Shown one piece after another: positions 35,263-47,589 of a stretch of DNA of 64,000 nt. A program made the translations under genes and the position numbers. How positions within the stretch are numbered: position 1 is the stretch's first letter; the number at the start of each line of letters is the position of its first letter. This stretch comes from Setophaga petechia (Eukaryota > Chordata > Aves > Passeriformes > Parulidae): the NCBI GenBank assembly GCA_024362935.1, contig JANCRA010000009.1, positions 10,496,001 through 10,560,000 on the forward strand, given 5' to 3'. The notes under the pieces are model-generated. The model did not search any database. It worked only from the letters and a program-made list of their open reading frames with translations, and was not told where the DNA came from.

Positions 35263-37677
35263 CCTCTAATAGTGGAAATTGTTCAGATTGGGATCTGAAT
35301 CAAAGGTTATGGGCACAATTTATGTTTAATATTTGGTTATGTTTTGCTCACTGTAACACAGTGTGGAGGCCAATGTTACTCTTCTCTCTAATTGCTTGGT
35401 GTCACACTGTTGGATGGATGGAAAACAATGTTCCCATATTGTCAAGATCTTTGGTTTCCAAAACATATATTTTCTTTTCTTTTTTAAATATCAGAACAGC
35501 TGAGCTATAGGTAAGAGAATGCTTTCATTAAACAAAAAATCAAAATGTCAAATTCTTATATCCTAGTGGAATAAGAGGCTGGAAGCCTGAAAGATGCAGT
35601 CACTTGTAACTTAAGCTGGTAACACTCCAGAGAGTACTGACAGTTTTCCAGCAAGTGAAGCACTAGGCCTCTCTGTACATGAATAGGCTGCATCCTCCAG
35701 AGGAGCTCAAGCTACAAATGCCAGCATGATTTTCCCAGAAACAAACTGTGCTTCATAGCAGCAATCATTCCAGACTGCAGGAGGGACAACACCAGAAGGC
35801 CAAAGGAAAATCAGCATAAGGACCAAGTGATTTATAGCATTCATAGAAGGCAGTGTTATTACAAAATGAGGAAAATGTCTCCCCTTTCAGCACTTTAATC
35901 ACTTGGGGCAATGTAGATGCCAAAGGCTCACACCTTTGTATGCAGACCTATAATTACAAGATATATAACAGACAAAAGAGACCAATGACTCAGCTGTGCT
36001 ATATGAGAACAGTTACAACATCAAGTAAAATCTCTCACTAGTCAGTTTGAGAGACCAGGTTAGGGAACAAAGTAAACTCATTCTCAATTTATACAGAGCA
36101 TTTCTGAAGATCTTCACTCTGCTGTGGTGCTCAGCAACACAAATTTCTCTCTCCCACTGGCACAAACAAGTAGCAGCACAATAGTATCAACAGGAGCAAT
36201 GAGATCAGTAGAAATCAATTTGATTTCTACTTCACCATCTGCTTTTCTCTGTTGAGCCTCTCCTGATAGTTGGAGAATCATTATCTATAAAGCTGTTAGG
36301 TTTCTGGGGTTTGATTTGTTTTGTCTTTTTTACTTGCTTTCAGTGCCAATTCAGTAACTGCAAATCTGCCTATGAAATAGTGAAATAGCTCCTAGAAACA
36401 TGCCCTCTAACCAAGAAACTGAGCTGATTCCTCACATGTTCCCTCTTGCCTTCCTGAATGGAAATGTACCTACTTTCTGCACCAAGGTAATTATTTGGTG
36501 CTGAATGGACTCAAAGTAGATCTCTTTGGTACCTGAGACTTAGGTGAACAAGAAAGCAATTTACTGCTAATGGTCAAAATGGGTGCTAAATAAGTTGAGG
36601 TAGGGGATGAAGGACAAATAAAAAGTCACCAGTCCAGGATGTGCAAAGCTACAGAATCTACAGACTCACATCTGAAAAACTGGACAGATCATAAGAAATG
36701 GGAAGAATATTGGTACATGAATTCATGTTCTTCACAAGAAAAAAAAATCCAAAAAACCAAAACCAATGACAGACAAAATAAACAAACAAACAAATAAACA
36801 AAAAACCCCACTATATTGTCTAATAGTGTCTGAGTTTCAGCCACTCAGACTCCTGGCTGAAACTAAAAACACAGATGAGGAGTATCAGATCTCACCCTTG
36901 AAAATGCCACTTTGTGTTTCCAATTCTTTTCTGCACTTGATGCTTAAAACATACAAAGCAGGGATTGCCATATCAGAGCAGACTTCTGATCCATCTATCC
37001 AGTAAAAACTTGTGGGATAACCTATCTGAAGAAGGAATGTCTTGCTTACTCCAGACAGTCGCTGAACTATATTCTGAAGTCCAGGTACTTATCCAAAACT
37101 AATTCAATGTTCCCACTATATAAACATGTCTAATCTCTTGATGCCTGCCAAATTTTGTTCCAACAGCTCATACCACAATCACCTAAAGAACTTCACCATA
37201 AATTTGGATGCTTCAGATCCTGATGAGTTGTCCAGACTCATCTTCTGATGAAAATGCCTATGAATAGTTATACAACATGATTTAGAATGCTAACATAGAA
37301 CAGCATTTTCAAGCTTGGTAAAGAGTCAATAGATAAAGTATTAATTCTCAATAAAATAAATGTCTCTTAATGAAATGGAGTGTCAATGGCATGCAGGAAG
37401 AACAAGTCATGATCTGCACTTTGTTTCCAATAGAAAATGTGTTACTACAGTTACAAATGTGTTTTAGAGATCTGGTGCCACCGGTGGAAAATTAGGTTAT
37501 ATGAACTAGGGAGCTACTCAGTCTGGATTTCAAACCTCAATTCTGGTAATATTATTATATTAGTGTATATTAACTAATATATGTCCATATAATAAAGAAT
37601 GCAGCCAACCTCCTCTGACTCATTAGTTTAACTCCTGTCCGAACAAATAAAGAGAGAAAGTTATCTACTTATTATAT
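35263..37677. other. Unique DNA with a microexon-like site, no gene seen
   Basis: 35471-35516 shows a long T/C tract, an AG, 16 bases (35495-35510) and a GTAAGA donor. An AAAC/AAAT run lies at 36777-36806. Otherwise nothing is recognised. Confidence 0.4.
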
Positions 37678-37732
37678 GGAATGGAATGGAATGGAATGGA
37701 ATGGAATGGAATGGAATGGAATGGAATGGAAT
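37678..37732. repeat. (GGAAT)11 microsatellite at a CR1 3' end
   Basis: Eleven perfect GGAAT units. Because a minus-strand CR1 tail follows immediately, this is best read as the element's own 3'-terminal short tandem repeat (ATTCC on the sense strand), which has expanded. Confidence 0.95.
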
Positions 37733-37895
37733 ATTTCAGTTGGGGGGGACCTACAGCAATCATCCTCTCAAACTGCCTGACCACAAGTCAGAGCATGTTG
37801 TTAAGGGCATTCTCCAAATTCCTCTCAAACATTGACAGACTTGGGGTATTAACCACTTCTCTAGGAAGCCTAATAACTGCTCCCCTAGTTCCTTA
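37733..37895 (-). mobile_element. CR1 3' end fragment with pentanucleotide tail
   Basis: Directly after the GGAAT run come TTCAGTTGGGGGGGACCTAC, CAATCATCCTCTCAAACTGCCTGACCAC, GTTAAGGGCATTCTCCAAAT and ACTTGGGGTATTAACCACTTCTCTAGGAAGCC. These are the 3' region of a bird CR1 subfamily read in reverse. The subfamily differs from the copies at 17.4 and 27.1 kb in both its tail sequence and its terminal repeat, which is 5 bp rather than 8 bp. Similarity fades after about 37895. Confidence 0.88.
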
Positions 37896-39634
37896 GGAAG
37901 CTTTATCTGACAATGGGATTTAAATGATGGGAAAGAAATAGGCGACCCCTCTGAAACTTAGGTTGTATTGCAAAAGAAATAATGTTCCCGGCTTTCCTAG
38001 AGACCTTTCCTACCTATAACACATGTTTTAAAGGGCAAAAGACATGAAAGGAAGTCTCTGAGGGGCAGATACAATGTCAAAGTGCTGCCAAGTATCTGTG
38101 GAGTCAAGATTCTGTGAGAAACACAGCATCAGCAAGTGCATGACTGGCTAATTTACTCCAGCTGATCTGATTTGTGTTTACTTGCAAAAACACAATTTTG
38201 TTTTGGGGGTTTTTTAGAGACGTTTTTTCATTTTACCTTCCTCTAAAATAGAGAGTATTTAATGATGTCCATCCCTTTCAGTTTGCATCTCAGGAGCATT
38301 TTCTCAGAAGAGGTGATTTGGTGCCAAGAAAACGAAATATCTAGTTAGTGCTTCTGCTTGCAGGCAAAGCAAAAAGATAGCAGCCTGTCAAACATTACAT
38401 CCCTCCTCTCTTCTGGCAGAGCAGCAGCACACAGAACAGAGCAGCTCTTGGGTGAAGGAGCACCCATCCTCCCTGGAGCTGCCAATCCTGTATCTGCTCA
38501 GACACTCCAGTTTTCTCCACCTATTTTGTATTTTCAACCTCTCCTTAGCTATTTGTCCAAATGAAATACAGAACCCTGTAACTTAAGCCCACAGCACATG
38601 ATGTACAGATTTTCTCAGAAACTTCTCACAAAACCCAAAGATCTGTGGAACAGAGGTGAAAAGTACCACCATTCCCTTAAATAAAAATAAGTAGATAATG
38701 GCTACACTTTCCTGTAAGGAAAGCTTAAAATGACATTACTTCATTTATCCAAAGAGGGGGCCCACACCTCTCAGACGTTCTGGCTGTCATCCTTGACAGC
38801 CAAAGTGAGCAGGTTTTACTAAGAAAAGTCTCCTGGTCATGACAGACAAGTAAATAAATTAACTAATAAAAAAAGAAAAATCCTTTATCAGGCTGTTAAA
38901 AAAAGATCCTTTAATTGCCTTCTCCCAAAGCTCCCTTCAGGGCTGTATATTAGAAAAAGATTAATGGTGTGCTATTTAGCACCACCTTGTGCTGACTTGT
39001 CCTTTTCAAAGGAATGCAGTCAAGGGAGAGAAACACATTCAGTCTTGACAACCCAACGCATAAGGGTAAAACACTTGGGTGATTGGGTTGGGTTTGTTAG
39101 TTTGAGATTTTTTATCACAACAGCAATTTCAGAATGTAAATAGCAAGAGCAAGAATTGCCATATTATACCATTTAAAAATTAAATCAACAAAACAAAGCC
39201 TCCAAACCTGTACAGTCAAGAGAGACTTGATCATAAATAAGAGCAATTTCTTACAGCTTTTACTTGTTATATATTAATGAAGCAGGCAGATTATTATATT
39301 TACTATACTACAGACAGTCTTGCAAGCCTGCCTCTAGAATAAATCTTTACCACATGTAATTAGTGAAAGTAAATATAATGTAAAAAATGTAAGTTTTCTT
39401 AAACCAATTACTTTTGGAAAAATTTGAGAGTGAGAAATCTTATTTTAAAGTTTGCGTGCCACAAATTTAATACATCAGGGCTGATTTCCCTGCATCTATG
39501 GATGGGGTTATGGAGCTCTGGTCCCTCTACCTCAGTCTTTCAGTGTTGACAGTGATGCTTACAGCCCTGCTCACAGACAGACCTGTGCCATCTGTTCATC
39601 CTCAGAGCACCTCTTTGGGGTAGGAAAGTGGTGC
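37896..39634. other. Unique DNA with a short hairpin, no gene seen
   Basis: Contains a perfect 9-bp stem with a 4-nt loop at 38781-38802 (TGGCTGTCA, TCCT, TGACAGCCA). No repeat family or convincing coding frame is seen. Confidence 0.45.
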
Positions 39635-40177
39635 TGTTATACGTAAAAGTTAAGTTAAGTTAAATTAGGATATAGTTCAACTATATTGTGTTAATTATGT
39701 TATATTAATTGTATTATGTTAAAAGGGAGGGGCTTATTAGAATGTAGTAGGAGATGGGTACAGGCTTTGCTGGAACAGCAGTCTGACGGGGCAAGGCGAG
39801 GTCAAAGAGAGATTGGATGGATGATCTGACCAATCATTCGAAGCCCTGCAGAAACGAATGGTCCAGAATGAACGGCGGTAAAGACCAATGAGAAGCCTGG
39901 AAATGGGTCAGTCACCATGTGGATCCAAAAGGGACCAATGCTGGACTCAAAGGGGGCTATAAATGGGGGCAGTTCGGTTGGGTCAGGCTTTTTCATTTTG
40001 GATAATTGGTTTTTTGGGGGAAGAACCCAGTGCGCTTGGGGTTTGTGCACTGTTTTGTTTTTTGGCTCACTGTGTGGGTACCTGAGCTTATCCTGGGTAC
40101 CCCGTTCCTTGTAGCTATTTTAATTAATGAGGACCTCTTTCTCTGCAGAAAGTTTGGCCTCATTGATATTGGTAACA
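39635..40177 (+). mobile_element. Solo LTR of an avian endogenous retrovirus
   Basis: About 543 bp bounded by TGTTA and TAACA, a 5-bp terminal inverted repeat of the TG...CA type. The U3-like part starts with GTTAA repeats. It contains three CCAAT motifs (near 39830, 39887 and 39934) and a TATA box CTATAAATG (TATAAA at 39958-39963). A polyadenylation-like AATTAA (40122-40127, probably a decayed AATAAA) is followed by a U5-like tail. The CpG-containing U3 and the promoter order give the orientation. Flanking bases do not form a clear target-site duplication (GGTGC against GTATT), so the 3' boundary or the flanks may have changed. No internal genes are recognised. The open frames within it are not genes. 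Confidence 0.78.
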
Positions 40178-41010
40178 GTATTATCTCCACCTGTTGTGCA
40201 GGGGGTCCTTTGTTTAATCCCCTGCCCAAAGTTGTGTAGCACAAGATTTTCGGACCCAGAACATGGGTTAGATTTAATTTCCGTGATCCCTTCTGCACAT
40301 GGCTACCAGTGCCAGACCCTGTTATTGATGTTGTGTATAGACATCCCAGTTCAAGGTAAAGGGCCCAGTCAGAAGCCTGACAAAAGTCTAATAGCATTTT
40401 CCAGTTGCTTTTTGTGGTTCTTGGATTAGATGCTATGAGAACAGGTGGGGTTCCATAAAGAAAAATTCAGTCTGCCAAAAACCCTTACCTCCTTGACCAA
40501 AAAAACCCACAAAAACAGAAAAAACCCAGAAACAAAGTATTTCAGTGATTTCCAAGAATCAACTGATACTTCAGAGCTTGGATTTTCTAATATTTTTAAT
40601 GTGCAACCTTTCCAAAGTCTGTGAGTAGTTGTGAAACAGAGCAAAAAAGCAGCCCTTTCCCTCATTTTGCTGCAGAAAGTCTGCACAAGGCAAGCCACAC
40701 CTCTGCATTGAGCTCCCACCCTGCATCAGCCCTGACACTGAACTCCCTGCTTCCAGTCCCAGCTGGGAAGGTCAAAGGACTGCTTTCTTGGAGAAGCTGT
40801 CCATAACAAGTGTGTAAATAACATGTAGGTTAAACAAATGCTAATTATGGGCTGACAGCTGAGGCCCTTGGCAGCCTCTCTGCTTGCTGCCTGGACGAGG
40901 TGGTCAGGGATTTTGCATCACCGTCTGCCTCAGAGGGAAAATTCACTCTTGGAACTGGCAAAAGTTTATGGAAGAAGGGAAAGCATAATTAAAAATTCCC
41001 CTGAGAGAAG
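40178..41010. other. Unresolved sequence downstream of the LTR
   Basis: 40178-40440 has a composition like the LTR and may be leftover retroviral leader or another repeat, but I recognise no primer-binding site or gag. 40620-40810 is GC-richer with short open frames on both strands. Nothing can be named. Confidence 0.35.
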
Positions 41011-41225
41011 CTACATTAGGCCAGGTTGGATGGAGCAGGGACATTTTCCACAGGCCAGATTGCTCAAAGCCCCATCCAAGCTGGTTTTGAACTCTTCCAA
41101 GGATGGGGCATCCGCTATTTCTTTGGGCCATTACTCCCATAGCAGATGACTTCTTTGTAACATCTAATCAAAGCATACCCTCATTCAGTTTAAAGCCATT
41201 ACCCCTTGTTCTATCATTACATGTG
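41011..41225 (-). mobile_element. CR1 3' region fragment (reverse orientation)
   Basis: The plus strand shows AGGCCAGGTTGGATGGAGCAGGGACATTTTCCA, AGATTGCTCAAAGCCCCATCC, TTCCAAGGATGGGGCATCC, and TCAGTTTAAAGCCATTACCCCTTG. This is the reverse complement of the CR1 3' untranslated region and the end of ORF2. The terminal octamers at the 3' end are lost or degraded. Confidence 0.9.
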
Positions 41226-44200
41226 AAACATACATAGGAAGCTGAAAAAATATTTGTGGATGCTTTTTAAAGGGAAAAATGAATACTTGGCTTCATTATA
41301 TTGAGCAGCCCACAGTGGATTGGAAAGATGAAGAGGTTCACTGTCAATTCATTCACAAATTGAACCGTAATCACAAGTCACTGATAAAGATAGTACAACA
41401 GATCTAACAGTCATTATCAGGCTTTTGATGTCTTCAAATAACTGACATTATCTAGAGGATTTGAACATGACGAATTTCAAAGGGAAACAGTGCTACTGCA
41501 AGTGATCTTGCTGTCTATAAACCTAATTAAGTTTAGATACTACAGCAAAGGAAGCGGTTTTGTGATCAAAAATTATTAAATGAAATATTTCCTTTGGTAC
41601 CACGACCAATTAAATTTGGTCTTGCAAAATCTACCATGATTTGAAAAGAGCCTATACAAAATGATAGCCAAATAAAATAAAAGGAAACAGAAAAAAAAAG
41701 AAAGATAGATTAGCCTAATGTTTCTGCACTAGATATCAGGCTGTAAAATGGGTTCAATGTGTCATTGCAAAGAGAGAAGTGAAGCCAAAATACTAGGAGT
41801 TTCTCAGTTCAAACGAAAGATGGAAAATTGAGCAAATTTATTCATTCTGGCCTGCATGTCTCCTGCTAAAGACAACTATTTGGAAAGAGTTTCTATTAAG
41901 GCCTATATTAATCTTATATGTAATTCACAATGCACATCTTCATTGCCCATCTTGTGAATCCGGCTTTCTTACATTCAGTAGTTGCCTGAGGGATATAAGT
42001 TAGACCTCCTAAAATTAGCCCCCAGTTTTGCTGGAACTTCAGAAAACCTCTGAAGGGAGACCCTGTTTCTTTGTTCTACAGTCAGAGAAACTGATACCTA
42101 GATCCATTTTGGATCAGCTACCCCTCTTTCCCCTGAGGGTCTAGGGACTTCCTGGCCATATCTCCTGCCTTCAGCAAAGCTGCAAGAGCACTTTCAATGA
42201 AGAGGCCTCCTTCGGTCAGAAGAGGTTCAAATCCACATCTTCCACAAGACAGCCCTGGGATTCAGGATAGCAGGTCAATCAGGAGAGATGATTTATGTGC
42301 TGTGGGATCAGGCATGCAAGAGTCATCAGAGCAGAAGGAGAGCAGCTAGAGGGAATTGTGATTAGAGGCTACCAACAAGGACACTCAGCTGGGACATAGT
42401 AAATATGGAAAACCTTCCTGAAAGTCAGCAACAAACTCTGGATCAGGTTTTCCCCCTTTTCTTTAGGTTGGTGAACAGATCTCATGGTAACATTGTTTGC
42501 TTGGAAGCCATCAACTATTTTGTTGATACAGAGTTATAAAACTCTTCCTATCAACAAGAGATGTTATGTTTGAATGTTTGATTGAAGATGCATGCACTTT
42601 CAGAGAACAGATTCACAGCAGATTTAACTTCAAGTGGTTTTCTCACAGCATATCCAGACCTACTTACCAATGCTGCTCACTGAAGAGTCACTAAAGATGT
42701 CGCTGAGTACAATACTTCATGACAAAGATAAGATTTCTAATATTTAAGGACATGACAATCTTCCAGTATTCCAGTAAACTCTAGAACTTTTCCCCTGGTT
42801 TTCTGAAGAATAGTTATGTCTATCAATGCATTCTTCTGCAGTCCTGTGATTTATATTTGTATAACTGAATGAAGAGCCTGATACTGTCTGTAGGAGTCCT
42901 GGGATCTAAAAAAGATGTGTTGAGTTGAAAAAAAAGTTTTCTCTTTTTCAGCCCAACTTCTGTTCACAAAGAGGTTGAATTGCATCATCTGAAACTTGAA
43001 CACAAACAGGAATTGGTGGGTTGGGAAGTGTGAGGAGGAATGAGAAGGAATACATTTTTATTTTGAAAAATGTCTTTCTGAATAGAAATGTTCTTGCTTA
43101 TGTATGAATATGTTATTTTGCTAAGTGTACAAATAATTTTTTCCCACAATATTTTAGAGCTATAGTTTTCTTACCAAATTCAGCAATTAAATATGAAAAA
43201 TAATAAGTGGACATGAAAATAATTTGTGGACATGAAATGACCACAAATCCAGTTCAAAGCTACCTGCTTCTAGCAGTGGTAAGACTGCCAGATTACCAGC
43301 AGAGCTGTGAAAACTACCATACTTGAGAATTTTCCATTATTAATTTGTACTGAAGCAGCTGGATGAGGGATTCAGCATCCCTCCTGCTCAACCTGGGAAC
43401 TTTTCACGCTCCCTGTAGCCAAAAATCTAGTACTTTTTGTTAGATCATGTCTAGACATAGTCTAGACCATTTCCAGTCCCCTCAGATAGGTACACATCCC
43501 AGTTCTCAAACCCAGATGTCCATATCCCAGTTTCTCATAATAGTGGGTGTGTTCCCTGCCTACACACCTCATCCTCCCACATGCCCTGTTTTTTCTTGCA
43601 GAGGAAATCCACATGCCTACCCTGGACAGGCTCCATGCAGCCTCCACCAGCTGCCAAAGATGCAGGACTGAGAGAGTAGGACTTTGAGGACAGATGATGT
43701 GGCCAGGATCCAGGTTGAAAAAATCCTTTTTCTAAGATGCAGGGGAAAAGCAAGACAAGCTGATTCAGTTGTCTGGACACTGGTACCTAAAGTCATTTTG
43801 CAATTACTAACAGCATTGAAGACACAGAGCTGGCAGGTGTGACAATAAACTGTGGATGAACCATGTGCCTAAAGAAAGGCATCTGGAGCCCAGAGAGCCT
43901 ACATTAAGGCCTCCAACACATTTCCAGAAACCTCAACAAAGTCCCTCAGAGTTATCTAACTGAAGGAAGAGAAATGCCATCTTAGTTTTTTTTAAAGGCT
44001 AGATAAAGTATTTGCAAAACAGACAGCAAGTGCAGAAGTCGCTTATCACCTCTAGCCTGATTTTCTCCCAAAACTTTTTCTTGGTTCCACCAACAACCAT
44101 ACCTCAAACTCTTCAGTAATAATTTTTTCCTGCACTTTACCACAACTAATTTGCATGTAATGTGTAATACACACACTTCTTTTTGCTTTCATTTAGTAAG

Positions 44201-47200
44201 TCCTTAAATACCTATTAATATCTCTGTTAAAAACCAAAGTTAAGGCCCACCAGTTCTTTATATTCAGCTCCACATGCAAAAAGGGCAAAGCATCCAGTAT
44301 CACATTTACTCATGCCCAAAGTGACTGAGCATCATTGACCAGCTTAAACATGGTGAGACATAAATAAAGCACAGCATCTACAATGAGTAAAATTCCAATT
44401 TTGCAGCAACACAGACTTACAGTTTTTCAGAGTTGTGTGCATTGATGGAGCTAACTTCAAAAATTAACCTCGCTGTCATTCTGCTACTCTTCTGACACAG
44501 AGATTAAAAATTGCCTTAGCTGTCAATTACTTGCACTAGATCACTTCATTAAAATGGTACTAATTAGGCCATTCTGGGATCTGACATAATGTGTGCTGTG
44601 AGGTTACAGACAGTTTCTCCTGCCTGATCCAGGCATCTGATCTTCTTTTATGCTGTCAGAGCATGAGGTCTTCAGTCAGTCCTTGCTGCTGATTATTTGT
44701 GCCTTGGGGGTATGTAACGCCTTAGCAAAATATCTATACATTTTAACCAAAATGTTAAAAGCCTGAACCCCCATCTGAGGTTAAACTGCAGATATTTAGA
44801 GCAAGGTGTTGTTCATTTTAATTATTTTGTCTCAGATTTTTTCAACATAAAGCAGGATTTCAAAAGCTTATATAATACATCATTTCTTTTTCCTTATTAA
44901 TGACAATTTTAATTAGAAGTTCTTTCTACCTAAAATACATACAGAGAAGTAGACAGCAAAATTCCCCAGGTAAAACCTATATTTCAAAAGTTTATTTCAT
45001 TGACACTCAACAATAAAAATTTTATTTTTGGAAATAAAATCACTTAAAGATGTGAAAATGAAAGCCAAGGAGTAACTAGTATGAACGGAATATGATCTAA
45101 ATATCAATATAGAGCATAGGGTTAACTCCAAATCCAATACCTCATAGCAAGAATGCGTAGTGTTGGACTAAAATAAAAATGGGTTCACCAGCATCAGCAG
45201 ATTCCTAATTAAGCATTTGAAGACCCAAATCCTTACCATTATTTCATTATCCCTCCCAGTGGTAAAGAGATATGATGCGAATGTCCACATTTCATATCCC
45301 CAAATCGGGTCACATATAGGAAATGGGTTCATATTTGCTTCCCCAAACCAAGTCTGACATTATGAGTTTAGGTTGAACCTAGAGACAAGTAAACATTTTC
45401 CATCTGTTCCTCAAACTTATTCCACCTTTCCAGCAGGAGAAGGAGCAGGAGAGACACAGGTATTAGGAGACTCTGAGTTGCCAACACAGCAATATGAGAG
45501 CTAGAAAAAACTCAAACAGTGACAAAAGACATATTACACTTGTGGTGGACTCACATCTGAATTTAGATTCATAAGAAAGTATGTAACAAAAGACACCATT
45601 AAGGATCACAGGACTTCATTTGAAAAATGGCTATGAAGAAAGGGAAGAAACACTGCCACAGTATTCCTCAGCAGGAACTCTTCCCATTACAAACTATCCA
45701 TGAGGTGGTAAAATGAGCTCCAGCTGGCAATTTACTGTGACTCCTCTGGGATAGTTATTGTAAAATAGAATCACATGGTTCATGCATATAGGGCCAAGCA
45801 CACTGAGTGCACATTGAATGTATATGGTTTTTTTCCTACCAAAAATGCAAACAACCTTGCATGGCTGCATTAATTCAGGTTCATGTTGCATGGCTAGAAA
45901 TTATGAGGGTAGGTAGAGTTTGAGAATTCTGCAACTAGTTCAGGAGTTTCTAAAGGCTCCAATTCTCCCTCCAAAAGATGTCAGGTGTTTTGTGCTAGAA
46001 GGCTAGAAGGAGTCAAATCTAAGGAGAATTTATCCTCAGAAGAAGATGAAATTATGTGGTTTGCTGCTTTTCTTTTTATATACCAGTAGTGGACTATTTA
46101 CTTATATTTTTAGAATAGGGTCATTTGGCATCACATCAAGTCATCTTCCTTGACTGTCTGGCCAGATAATACTAAAACACCTATTTCTACAAAGAGGACC
46201 GGAAGAGAAGAATGGAGGGTTGCTGTATAAGATTCCCTGATAAAATCTTGAGATCTATACTCATGGAAAACATAGTAAGAATGTAAAGACATCTTAGGAG
46301 CTACTATATATAAGAATTAAATGGCTTTAGTTAATACCCTATTTGCATTTTCAGTATACAGTGGACTTCCAAATTTCTCTGCATATTCTTGCATGGAAGG
46401 AAAGGAAAAAAAGCCATTAGTTTGTTTCACTGATTGAACATGGTGGAAAGTGACTAGTTTGGACATAAACTGGGACATTTGTCCTGTTTTATATTTATTC
46501 TCCTCTGTGATTATTACAGTACAATCTGAATTAATTTGGAAAGAAAAGGGAACAGAAGACTATGCAATGCTATGGATTTTCCCCACCAGTTTCCCAGGAG
46601 CAGGAGAGCAAAAGAGACAGAAATAGGATAGTTTTGCTCTGCTGTTGTTCAAGTTTTATTAGATTTGAGGTTTGGGTTTTCTGAAGGAGTTATTTCCACA
46701 CTGTATTATAATACAGAGTCATATGTATTTTTTCTTAGAAATAGCCAAAAAATAATATGCTGACATTTGTAATGATCCTTAGTTCCCCAGTGACTTCCTT
46801 CCAAATCCTCCAACATTGCCAGGAAAACTTCATGAGTATTGCATTGTACAGAGGTGAAAATCATCAACCAGGAGATTCAGAATGGCTTTTAGATACCCTT
46901 GGCCTGAGACACTAAATCATTTGATGAGCTTTTGAAACTAACTAGAAGTACCATAGGAACCCATAATTTGTTTGAAGGACAAGTCTGATGTTAGCACCTG
47001 TAAAACTGAGAAGATATGCAATAGCAAACTGCATTATTTCTAACATCCTGAGAGTTAAAGGACTCATGTCCAGCTAAGTTATATTATCATAGTGAATGCT
47101 AATATTATGAAGGCATGATTAACTATCTCAGCATAATTATTTTATATAACAATTATGCCTGATGCAGAGACAATTTTTCTCTGGCACATCTTCCGAACTG

Positions 47201-47589
47201 CTCACAGCCAATGGTTTAGGGTGTACCTGAACAAAAAGTCACATCCTGAGTATGAAGTTTACTTGTCGTCTGGGGATCTATATTCCACAAAAGAGATGAA
47301 GTATTTTTGCCTACTTCTGAATTAGACTTCTACTGCCACTTCTACAAGTCTATAGACTTTGGCTATATTTTTCATGATATAGCAAATCACTTCCTTTTGT
47401 TTATTTTATCTTCAGTTTATCAGCAACTATCTCTTTAAAACAAAAAAAAAGCTCATGATTGAAATTAATTGTTCCAAGTTTTTAAGAATCATCTTTTGTT
47501 CACCTTCTCTTTAACAGTCTTTTGCAGATTGTTATCAAGTTATCCCAAATTAGACTTATTTCTCCTTAGCTTCAACCTGCTTAGGGTAT
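41226..47589. other. Unique DNA, possible conserved non-coding blocks
   Basis: 6.4 kb with no transposon I recognise. 44480-44850 is repeat-free, moderately GC-balanced and contains TAATTA-type homeodomain words, so it is a fair candidate for a conserved enhancer. An 18-bp imperfect palindrome (GACCAA ... TTGGTC) lies at 41604-41621. 43447-43680 has a strong acceptor-like tract ending CTTGCAG near 43602 but no open frame of length. No gene is called. Confidence 0.4.

Noticed and set aside
37678..37732. GGAAT array as human satellite III-like contamination or a telomere-type repeat
   Set aside because: It is directly joined to a bird CR1 tail and explained as that element's terminal repeat; it is not the TTAGGG telomere unit.
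39802..40429. Overlapping frames of 77-134 codons around the 39.6-kb LTR
   Set aside because: They lie on both strands of a solo LTR and its flank; none resembles gag, pol or env.
42224..42234. Perfect match to the tRNA/SINE B-box consensus (GGTTCAAATCC)
   Set aside because: No A box at the right distance and the flanking bases do not form a T-stem, so it is neither a tRNA nor a recognisable SINE.
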